The notes under the pieces are model-generated. The model saw nothing but the letters and a program-made list of their open reading frames with translations. It did no database searches and was not told the DNA's origin. Positions 1 to 5,269 of a DNA stretch of 9,528 nt are shown piece by piece (position 1 is the first letter of the stretch; every line of letters begins with the position of its first letter). The translations under genes were made by a program, and so were the position numbers. The stretch comes from CAZUNO01 sp964621445 [NCBI: Candidatus Hadarchaeota archaeon] (GTDB lineage: Archaea > CAYQAE01 > CAYVLA01), in the NCBI GenBank assembly GCA_964621445.1, contig CAZUNO010000030.1:1-9528 (forward strand), given 5' to 3'.

Positions 1-77
1 CTTCAATAACTAACTTGATTGTTTTGTGAGGATTTGTCGAACGCTGTCCTTGCCGGATTTGTTTGGGCAGCAAGCTG

Positions 78-95
78 TTTCAAAAGAACTTGAAA
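78..95. promoter_or_regulatory. Operator 1 of the permease-arsR operon (TTTCAA-N6-TTGAAA)
   Basis: This is a perfect inverted repeat, TTTCAA, then AAGAAC, then TTGAAA. It lies just upstream of the operon's TATA box. A second copy follows 41 bp downstream and a third precedes the other arsR gene at 8157-8174. Dyads of this size ahead of a gene set containing a CxC-type ArsR are typical autoregulatory operators. That ArsR binds here is inferred. Confidence 0.75.
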
Positions 96-102
96 TGAAT
101 AC

Positions 103-110
103 ATTTTATA
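103..110 (+). promoter_or_regulatory. TATA box of the permease operon
   Basis: The sequence ATTTTATA lies between the two operators. Its centre is about 38 nt upstream of the GTG start at 144, so with standard archaeal spacing transcription would begin near 133, inside operator 2, giving a leader of about ten nucleotides. Repressor bound to both dyads would cover both flanks of the TBP site and the start point. Confidence 0.55.
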
Positions 111-118
111 GTGGGCCG

Positions 119-136
119 TTTCAAATTTACTTGAAG
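119..136. promoter_or_regulatory. Operator 2 of the permease-arsR operon (TTTCAA-N6-TTGAAG)
   Basis: This is a second copy of the dyad with one mismatch in the right arm (TTGAAG). It is 41 bp from operator 1 start to start, about four helical turns, so both sites face the same side of the DNA. It overlaps the predicted transcription start and ends 7 nt before the GTG start of the permease gene. Confidence 0.7.
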
Positions 137-143
137 TGGTATC

Positions 144-1229
144 GTGGTAATAGGGATACTCCAGGCCGGCATTGACGCCCTAGCCAGATATCTATCAGAG
201 CACGTGCTCACCTGTCTTATACCTGCTTTTTTCATCGCCGGGGCCATTGCCGCCTTCGTCTCCAAGCAGAGTATCCTCAAATATTTTGGTGCCCAGGCCA
301 AAAAATATATTTCATACTCCGTTGCATCCGTCTCCGGGGCCATCCTGGCGGTCTGCAGCTGCACCGTCCTCCCAATGTTCGCCGGTATCTACAAGCGCGG
401 GGCGGGCATCGGTCCGGCCTCGGCGTTCCTGTTTTCAGGCCCGGCGGTCAACATCCTTGCCATCACACTCACTGCCAGGGTGCTTGGCTGGCAGATGGGT
501 GCCGCTCGGGCCGTGGCTGCCATCTCGATGGCAGTGATAATCGGCTTAACTATGGCTACCATTTTCAGGCAACATGACCAAAATACACAGTCCAATAGCG
601 AATTTCAGTATCATCAAGAAAACGTCGAGGAAAAACGGTGGCCTTCACTCACTGTGTTCATTGCTCTTGTCGCCATCTTGGTCGTCGCCACCACCAATGT
701 CTCCTGGATGATAAAATTCCCCTTTATCTATGCGTTCACCATCATCATCACCATCCTGCTCATCTTTTACTATAGCAGAGGAGAGGTTAAGGAGTGGGGG
801 AACCAGACCTGGGGCCTGGCCAAACGTATCGTTCCCATTTTGCTGGGCGGTGTTTTTCTGGTGGGCCTTATTGGCGGTATCGCTGCACAGTTCGTGGACG
901 CCCCGGCCGAGGAGGCGGTGGGCGTGCTAATAAAAGACTATATTGGGGGGAATAGTCTCATCTCCTGTTTTACGGCTTCCATCATCGGGGCGGTGCTGTA
1001 CATGCCGACGCTGCTGGAGGTTCCCATCGTCAACACCCTATTCGGTTTCGGATCCGGCATCATGGGAGCTGGCCCGGCATTGGCCCTGTTGCTGGCTGGG
1101 CCCTCATTGAGCCTACCGAACATGGTGGTTATCGCCCGAGTGATGGGACTGAAAAAGGCAGGTGTTTATATCCTGCTCGTGGTTTTGATATCAACTATGG
1201 TTGGATATCTGTATGGAGGGATGGCATGA
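144..1229 (+). CDS. Permease of the ArsP / DUF318 family (PF03773), probable metalloid or organoarsenical exporter
   Basis: This is a 361-residue polytopic membrane protein. Hydrophobic helices fill roughly residues 20-140 and 165-360, split by a polar loop at about 141-168 (HDQNTQ to EEKRW). The two halves carry matching signatures: a Cys-Ser-Cys pair (C71, C73) followed by FLFSGPAVNIL near 95-105, and LLLAGPSLSLPNM near 316-327. Paired GP-containing helices of this kind characterise PF03773 permeases. Characterised ArsP members export trivalent organoarsenicals and use helix cysteines; the substrate here is not fixed by sequence. The GTG at 144 is the only sensible start, because an in-frame TGA lies at 132-134. 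The gene overlaps arsR by ATGA and heads the operon behind two ArsR-type operators. A Cu/Zn-exporting member of the same superfamily is the main alternative. Confidence 0.85.
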   Translation: MVIGILQAGIDALARYLSEHVLTCLIPAFFIAGAIAAFVSKQSILKYFGAQAKKYISYSVASVSGAILAVCSCTVLPMFAGIYKRGAGIGPASAFLFSGPAVNILAITLTARVLGWQMGAARAVAAISMAVIIGLTMATIFRQHDQNTQSNSEFQYHQENVEEKRWPSLTVFIALVAILVVATTNVSWMIKFPFIYAFTIIITILLIFYYSRGEVKEWGNQTWGLAKRIVPILLGGVFLVGLIGGIAAQFVDAPAEEAVGVLIKDYIGGNSLISCFTASIIGAVLYMPTLLEVPIVNTLFGFGSGIMGAGPALALLLAGPSLSLPNMVVIARVMGLKKAGVYILLVVLISTMVGYLYGGMA

Positions 1230-1615
1230 AGAAATGTTGCTTAACTGAAAATATTGAGGTTGAAATTCCGGATGAAATCGAGCGAGAAGTGGAAGAGAGC
1301 GGCGGCTTTGAAAAAATATGCTATTCCCTCTCAGAGCTGGACATCGAAAACCTTGCGGAGACGATTAAGATACTGGGAGACGAGAAACGGCTGGCCGTTC
1401 TATACGCCTTGGACCGCCAACGGATGTGCGTATGCATGATAGCAGAATTGACGGACTCTACCTATTCAAAATGCTCGTATCATATCACGAAGATGAAAGA
1501 CGCCGGACTCATTGAACCGGAACATCTCGGAAACTACATCATCTATTCGCTTACCTCTTATGGAAGAGAGATACTCGCGCAGCTGAAAAAGATACAGGAG
1601 ATAAAACATGGATGA
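1226..1615 (+). CDS. arsR: ArsR/SmtB-family winged-helix repressor with CxC metalloid site
   Basis: This 129-residue regulator shows the ArsR fold in order: helices with ETIKILGDEKRLAVLYAL at about 45-62, MCVCMIAEL at 67-75, a recognition helix with SKCSYHITKMKDAGLI at 81-96, and a wing with YIIYSLT at 104-110. C68 and C70 form the CxC pair of As(III)-responsive ArsR proteins. C32, C4/C5 and C83 could supply a third thiol ligand. The gene begins at ATG 1226 inside the permease stop (ATGA overlap), with GGAGGG at 1215-1220 as ribosome binding site. It most likely represses its own operon through the dyads at 78-95 and 119-136, releasing DNA when arsenite or antimonite binds the cysteines. The inducer is inferred from family knowledge. 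Confidence 0.9.
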   Translation: MKKCCLTENIEVEIPDEIEREVEESGGFEKICYSLSELDIENLAETIKILGDEKRLAVLYALDRQRMCVCMIAELTDSTYSKCSYHITKMKDAGLIEPEHLGNYIIYSLTSYGREILAQLKKIQEIKHG

Positions 1616-1730
1616 AATGACCAAAGAAATTACTGGTAATGTGCCCCCGGTGGCTGGGCACACTGGAGGACGAGAAAATATGACCCCCTTTGCACCGGAG
1701 AGGTTGAAAGTAGGAGGGAAAAATACATGA
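1608..1730 (+). CDS. Small unrecognised 40-residue protein bridging arsR and the DGC gene
   Basis: A short reading frame begins at ATG 1608, overlapping the arsR stop (1613-1615), and ends at TGA 1728-1730, overlapping the ATG of the next gene (1727-1729). GGAG at 1597-1600 sits 7 nt before its ATG. The product starts MDEMTKEITGN, contains PPVAGHTGG and ends KVGGKNT; it has no Cys and no hydrophobic segment. I recognise no family. The case for a real gene is architectural: it has a ribosome binding site and closes what would be the only gap in a chain of ATGA-coupled genes. It could instead be a spacer that only aids translational coupling, or the relic of a longer protein. Confidence 0.5.
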   Translation: MDEMTKEITGNVPPVAGHTGGRENMTPFAPERLKVGGKNT

Positions 1731-2113
1731 AAAGAATAGGGATATTGCCCTGCTCGGGGGCCTGCAACGTGGGCATGATGTCCACGAGAACGGTCGTGAA
1801 CATCCACGGCGAACGGGACGACAGCGATTTCGTGTGCGCCCTCGGGCTCCCCCTGGGCATTGAAGGCATCATACAGCAGGGAAAGAGCAGCGACCGCTAC
1901 ATCGCAATCAACGGCTGTCCGGTAAGATGCGCGAGCAAGGCACTGGAAAGCGCAGATATACCGGTCGACATGGAAATTGTCATGACCGAGCGATACGGCA
2001 TCAGAAAGAACAAGAATCTCAAGGACGACGAAAAAATGGATGACGTCATACGAGATGTAAAGAGTTTGATTGACGAGCTCCAGTTGGAGCAACGAAGGAA
2101 TGTGAAAAAATGA
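1727..2113 (+). CDS. DGC-domain protein (putative zinc-binding protein, PF08859 type)
   Basis: This is a 128-residue cytoplasmic protein with five conserved-looking cysteines: C9 and C13 (LPCSGACNVG), C37 (FVCALG), and C64 and C68 (INGCPVRCASKAL). The last block is the signature that names the DGC domain, although here the Asp is Asn (N62-G-C). The family is small, presumed metal-binding and biochemically obscure. Members recur beside ArsR regulators, ArsP-type permeases and small thioredoxins in archaea and anaerobic bacteria. GGAGG at 1713-1717 precedes the ATG, and the gene overlaps its downstream neighbour by ATGA. The context suggests it binds the metalloid or a metal-thiol adduct and works with the thioredoxin and permease; this is inference. 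Confidence 0.8.
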   Translation: MKRIGILPCSGACNVGMMSTRTVVNIHGERDDSDFVCALGLPLGIEGIIQQGKSSDRYIAINGCPVRCASKALESADIPVDMEIVMTERYGIRKNKNLKDDEKMDDVIRDVKSLIDELQLEQRRNVKK

Positions 2114-2349
2114 AAATAGAGATATTGGGAACCGGCTGCCCGAAATGCAAGTCAACGGAAAAAGTGGTCCGGCAGGTCGCCAACGAGCTGGAAATGGACA
2201 TAGACATCCAGAAAGTCGAAAGCCTTGACCAGATTATGGAGCGCGGCGTGATGATGACGCCGGCCGTTGCCGTCGATGGCGAGATAAAGATCGTTGGTCA
2301 TGTACCCAGTCCGAGAGAGATACGAGAGCTGCTGGAGGAGGCAGGATAG
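2110..2349 (+). CDS. Small thioredoxin-family redox protein (TIGR00412 / thioredoxin_3 type)
   Basis: This 79-residue single-domain thioredoxin has the active site GTGCPKCK (C10, C13) and the cis-proline loop MMTPAV (P51), followed by [13 protein letters not shown]. The length and the early CPKC are standard for the archaeal 'redox-active disulfide protein 2' group, which acts in the cytoplasm. The start overlaps the DGC gene stop by ATGA, with AAGGA at 2095-2099 upstream. As last intact gene of the operon it probably keeps the cysteines of the DGC protein or the permease reduced. A paralogue encoded at 7470-7700 on the other strand matches it at 54 of 76 positions. Confidence 0.92.
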   Translation: MKIEILGTGCPKCKSTEKVVRQVANELEMDIDIQKVESLDQIMERGVMMTPAVAVDGEIKIVGHVPSPREIRELLEEAG

Positions 2350-2350
2350 C

Positions 2351-2513
2351 ATGCGATTGCTGGAAAAATGGTTCCCCGAGTTCGCCCGGGAACGGGGCTG
2401 CCCTCGCTACGGTAGTCGGTGTCCTCATAGAGGTACCCGTGATGCTGCTCTTGGTCAAGATATGCCTGCGAACTCGTCAATGGTTTGAGAGTTCCGTTGA
2501 GGACGAATCATGA
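2351..2513 (+). pseudogene. acr3: Internally deleted acr3 (arsenite efflux permease) remnant
   Basis: The frame ending at TGA 2511-2513 encodes, from 2391, about 40 residues matching the C-terminus of Acr3 pumps: [10 protein letters not shown], then VLIEVPVML, then a basic tail with RTRQWF. Family members are about 350-400 residues long, so nearly everything is missing. A separate ATG at 2351, one base after the thioredoxin stop and 10 nt after GGAGGAG (2334-2340), opens with MRLLEKWF, resembling the 'LEKY' start common in Acr3 proteins but in a different frame from the tail. I infer that both ends of an acr3 gene survive around an out-of-frame internal deletion. The C-terminal match is convincing; the N-terminal match is tentative. 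Arsenite export through Acr3 is therefore lost at this locus. Confidence 0.72.
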
Positions 2514-2956
2514 ACACCGGCGGGGTGGTCCTACCCCGCGTGGTCTCCTTGGCTCTCGAACGCGGGGGGCACCATCCTGGGAGAGTTTAGAGACGTAGTC
2601 CTTGACACCTGGGGTCACCCAGAGATGTTTCCGTGTGTCACCTATCATGGGCGGGGCTGTAGGATGGTCCCCACTGACTGGTGCGGCAGCCGCTATGTGT
2701 ATGGCGGAGGATGGGATTGACGGCCGGTACTCCTCCATGATCTCGCCGAGGATCTGAAATGCAGAGCGTAGTGGAAGATCTGAGATGGGTCGAGGAAGAA
2801 CCCAGGGGACTCTGCAGCTGTTCCCATGGGCGCTACCGAGCCCCGCGTCCAGTTCAATCCTACCGGTCTCCCTGCAAGACGTCAGTTCGGGGCAGCATGG
2901 AGGAACTATTGAAGAAGGAGGGGCTTGAGAAGGAGCACGAGATGAATGTGAGATGA
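2510..2956 (+). pseudogene. Decayed coding stretch between acr3 remnant and flavoprotein gene
   Basis: No single frame is open across this interval, but protein-like segments appear in all three + frames. An ATG at 2510 overlaps the acr3 stop (ATGA) and runs 26 codons ([20 protein letters not shown] and beyond) to a stop. After a G6 run (2564-2569) a second frame reads TILGEFRDVVLDTWGHPEMF. A third gives IMGGAVGWSPLTGAAAAM and on to a stop near 2758. The last stretch, ending MEELLKKEGLEKEHE, stops at 2954-2956 in an ATGA overlap with the flavoprotein start. The two ATGA junctions suggest a former operon gene broken by indels. I recognise no family, and the frame assignments are tentative. Confidence 0.35.
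2520..2539 (+). other. GC hairpin directly after the acr3 remnant
   Basis: GCGGGGT and ACCCCGC form a perfect 7-bp stem around the loop GGTCCT, starting 7 nt after the acr3 stop. No T-run follows, so a terminator call is weak. It may be a decayed terminator or chance pairing in GC-rich DNA. Confidence 0.3.
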
Positions 2957-3499
2957 GGGTGTTGGGCATTTCGGGCAGTCCGAGAGAGGGTGACAACACG
3001 GAGTACTTATTGAAGGTGGCGCTGGAGGCCATAAGTGACAGCCGCGGGAAAAGTGAACTTATGCGTCTAGCCGATTACGAGATTGAACCCTGCAGGGGGT
3101 TGTTGGGGCTGCCTGGAAATAGGTGAATGCACGATAAAGGACGGCATGCAAGATATCTGTAAGAAGCTTATCCAGGCTGATGGCATCGTGCTTGCTAGCC
3201 CCGTCTTCTTCAACAACGTGACTGGTCAGACGAAGGTCTTCATGGATCGGACATGGTGCATTCGCGGGAGACTGTCCAACAAAGTCGGCGGGGCGGTTGC
3301 CGTGGGGCGTCGCTTCGGGATCGAGGGAGCGATCGAGGCGAGAAATGCCTACTTCCTCAAGCACGGCATGATGATGGCTAATCGGGGTGTGAGCGGCTTC
3401 GCCTTTGAAAGGGATGACATCCTGCGTGATAAGCCAGCTGTGAGTGACGCAGCGCAACTGGGAGAACGTCTAGTCGAGTTGGTCGGGACTCTGGCATGA
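2953..3499 (+). pseudogene. Iron-sulfur flavoprotein (Isf-like, NADPH-dependent FMN reductase fold) with a +1 frameshift
   Basis: The gene starts at ATG 2953 with the flavodoxin-like motif MRVLGISGSPREGDNTEY (FMN phosphate loop) and reads to CRG near codon 49. It then slips frame at the G5 run 3095-3099. Removing one G joins it to the downstream frame and yields 181 residues, a normal length for the family. The repaired motif reads CRGCWGCLEIGEC, i.e. C-x2-C-x2-C-x5-C, the compact cluster-binding motif of archaeal Isf proteins. It is followed by IKDGMQDICKKLIQADGIV and SPVFFNNVTGQ. Isf proteins carry FMN plus a 4Fe-4S cluster and pass electrons in oxidative-stress or redox roles. If the extra G is real, the cluster and FMN-sheet region are lost. 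A homopolymer read error would restore an intact gene. Confidence 0.82.
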
Positions 3500-3843
3500 C
3501 TTGCTGCTAGAACCGCACAGTGCTGATTTGTGAGGCCTTCCCCAGAAGGAGCGATAATGGCGGTTGGCGGTCTGAACCGCTGTTATTGTTCAACGGCCCA
3601 GCAGTTGAAGGCTCGCTGCCTAACTTGGTCTCGGGTCTATGGGGCGGGGCTGGGAAAAGGGACCAGTAGAGTGTAGGAAACCCCGAAGGGCATACACGGT
3701 GTCTGGTTACTTGGGAGAATCCGAGCTAGGATGCTGATGATGAGCTTTGCCATGGACGTGCTCCTCCTTGGTTGTATGGGCATGAAGCTTTGACGAAGGG
3801 CACGAAGGGCCGGAGGCATACGGTTGTATCCTGCCGGAATCCC
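3500..3843. other. Gene-free stretch
   Basis: I see no supported gene here. It has a short hairpin near 3559-3580 (GCGGTT pairing with AACCGC) and scattered short frames on both strands without family resemblance. It is flanked by a frameshifted gene and a truncated transposase, so it is best read as decayed DNA. Confidence 0.5.
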
Positions 3844-4029
3844 CTACCGCCTCCTCCCGATGGCATAGAATATGGCGTTGTACTTGAACAGTATCGGCTT
3901 CGAGCCGGTCAATATCCCCCACCCCGGGGTGCACTCCGACCTCCACGGATAAGCCCGCAGCGTCAGGATGCTGCGAAACCTTCGCCCGATGCGGGGATCC
4001 CCTCCCTGGGCCTCGAGGCCCGAAACGAT

Positions 4030-4224
4030 CAGATGCCTCCATGTACGCTTCGCCGTGTCATGGACCGGGCACAAACCTCCGAACTCAGGACAAGGCAGCT
4101 GGGCCCCAGCCCTGAACCCCACATAGATATCGACCTCAAGCTTCCCGGTGTCAAAGTCCACATCCTCAACAAACCACGGCTCCTTCAAACCCAAAATCCT
4201 GCTAAAAACATCCTCCAGAGTCAT
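4030..4224 (-). pseudogene. N-terminal fragment of an ISL3-family transposase
   Basis: Reading leftward from ATG 4224 the product begins MTLEDVFSRILGLKEPWF, continues with VDFDTGKLEVDIYVGF, then a zinc-ribbon-like LPCPEFGGLCPVHDT and RTWRHL. This is the N-terminal layout of ISL3 transposases (CPxCG, CxVHDT, RTWRHL). The second Cys of the first pair is Phe here. After RTWRHL the family normally continues with an aromatic 'DFFQ' block, but the similarity stops near 4030 and the frame runs on without resemblance to about 3844. The DDE catalytic domain is absent, so the element is dead. TTTATA-like sequence at 4266-4273 on the - strand could be its promoter. The resemblance is recalled family knowledge, not a search result. 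Confidence 0.72.
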
Positions 4225-4270
4225 GCCAACCCAAAACACACCCGAGCACAAAAAAGCTTATCCACAGTAT

Positions 4271-4366
4271 AAAGAGGGTCGGGAGTGGGTTTTGTTTGGT
4301 CTTCTTTTTGTTTTTTGGTGCCTGTTGGGCTTTCTTTGACCTAGGTTTATAGTTTCTGGTGGTTAT
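4271..4366 (-). pseudogene. C-terminal tail of an IS4-type transposase (remnant)
   Basis: On the - strand this short segment reads ITTRNYKPRSKKAQQAPKNK and then KKTKQNPLPTLF. It lines up with the last 30 residues of the transposase at 8789-9528 (LTQLSYATWTKNLQTPLKTK, then NQTKMSHSPF), sharing the Y, Q-x-P, K-x-K, TK and P-x-F positions. The DNA also shares ACAAAAA and CCAAACAAAA runs in the same order. The body of the transposase is missing. The match is short and lysine-rich, so chance similarity is possible. Confidence 0.4.
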
Positions 4367-4395
4367 CGGTCTGGAGAAGGCTGTAGGTGAGGAGG

Positions 4396-4968
4396 TTAGG
4401 CCTGGCCTGGACCCCGGTAGGCCCCGGCCACATCTTGGTGCTGGTCCCACCTCTCCAGCCGGTAGAAGTTGAACAGGTCCTGGTCACTGCCCAGATAGGT
4501 GGGGTAGTTTGTGTACGCCCTCCTCCTAAGCTCCGGTATAGCGTGGCTTGGCTCGGGCAGGCATCAGGGGTTCTTCCTTCTCGGTGCATAGACCATGGGG
4601 CGGGAGTGGGTGATGTTGGATGTGTTGTCCAGTGTTCTCTGTATCCTTGCCTGTACTAGTCGCATTATCTCGGGGTATGTGTACTGCCTGGGCCCGGTCT
4701 GCTTCTCCCTCCTCTTCCGCAGCGCTCTCAGAACGTTTTTCCTGGGTCTCCGAATGTCCTGTGTCCTCCCAGGACACCACTGGTCCAGCCTCTTCTGTAT
4801 CCCTGTCTCTATATCTTCCAGCAGCCTCCGTGTTCTCTCTTCAGGGCTGCCGGCTACCTGGCGGGCCCTGGCCTCGGTGAGGGAGAGTGTTAACAGGTCC
4901 TGTCGCCTTGTTGGTCTCAGGAGCTGTTTCCAGCTCTCGGTGTCGGACCCTGTCTCGGTTTCTGACAC
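4396..4968 (-). pseudogene. Unrecognised protein gene split by an in-frame TGA
   Basis: A leaderless-type GTG at 4968 opens a frame of 190 sense or nonsense codons ending at TAA 4396-4398, interrupted only by TGA at 4564-4566. The first part (134 residues) is rich in Arg, Glu and Gln and probably helical: it contains RRQDLLTLSLTEARARQ, EERTRRLLEDIETGIQKRL and YTYPEIMRLVQARIQ. The part after the TGA is equally protein-like, with RRRAYTNYPTYLGS and DLFNFYRLERWDQHQ. It has no membrane segment and no catalytic motif I recognise. A strong TATA box lies 33 nt upstream. The charged helical character and its place between insertion-sequence fragments suggest a mobile-element-associated protein. The TGA most simply reflects a CGA-to-TGA nonsense mutation. 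Confidence 0.5.
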
Positions 4969-4995
4969 CTTTACGTACCCCAGGGTGCAAAAGTT

Positions 4996-5005
4996 TGTAT
5001 ATATG
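4996..5005 (-). promoter_or_regulatory. TATA box for the gene at 4396-4968
   Basis: On the - strand the sequence reads CATATATAC, a near-ideal archaeal TATA element. It is centred about 33 nt before the GTG start at 4968, which predicts a transcript with almost no leader. It also lies at the left edge of the AT-rich island. Confidence 0.55.
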
Positions 5006-5175
5006 TGATCAAGCCTCTGGGAGGCGTATTTCCTTAAATCTGTGCTTTCAGGGCTCTAAACACCTATCCAACCCTTATTTGAATTAATATCCGAAGATAA
5101 GCCCTTTTGCTAGCCGTATTCAAGAAAATAAACCCTAAGCGACCCCATTCCCAACCCTCTAAACTGTATAGAACT

Positions 5176-5215
5176 AAAAAAAACAACACGAAGGCTATGA
5201 ACGAAGTTCATAACC
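5176..5215 (-). terminator. Hairpin plus U-tract terminator of the redox operon
   Basis: On the - strand a 10-bp stem (GGTTATGAAC with GTTCATAGCC, one U-G pair) closes a UUC loop at 5215-5193. A run of eight T follows at 5183-5176. It lies 55 nt past the stop of the thioredoxin-CcdA gene, the right place and strand to end that operon. Confidence 0.75.
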
Positions 5216-5269
5216 CTCATGAATTATCATAGAAGAAAGAGAATAATAGGCTTTTTACTGATTTTAGTT

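Noticed and set aside
1466-2155. - strand frame of 229 codons
   Set aside because: It is antisense to arsR and the DGC gene, both of which have family motifs, ribosome binding sites and ATGA coupling.
2508-3032. Long - strand frame (174 codons) opposite the acr3-flavoprotein interval
   Set aside because: The product is Pro/Ser/Arg-rich without motifs, and it runs antisense to recognisable Acr3 and flavoprotein sequence on the + strand; it is a GC-driven shadow.
3637-3770. Short - strand frame starting MAKLIISILARIL preceded by GGAGG
   Set aside because: It has only about 38 codons, no family resemblance, and lies in decayed DNA; the ribosome-site match alone is not enough.
3772-4272. + strand frame of 166 codons
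   Set aside because: It lies antisense to the ISL3 transposase fragment, which has clear family motifs, and its product is Pro/Arg/Gln-rich with no domain.
4564-4566. TGA as a selenocysteine codon
   Set aside because: I see no archaeal-type SECIS element and the surrounding residues do not resemble a redox site; a nonsense mutation is simpler.
4595-5008. + strand frame with hydrophobic, Ser/Leu-rich product
   Set aside because: It is the complement of the charged helical gene on the - strand, which has a TATA box and a leaderless start; the hydrophobicity is what antisense of Glu/Lys/Arg codons gives.
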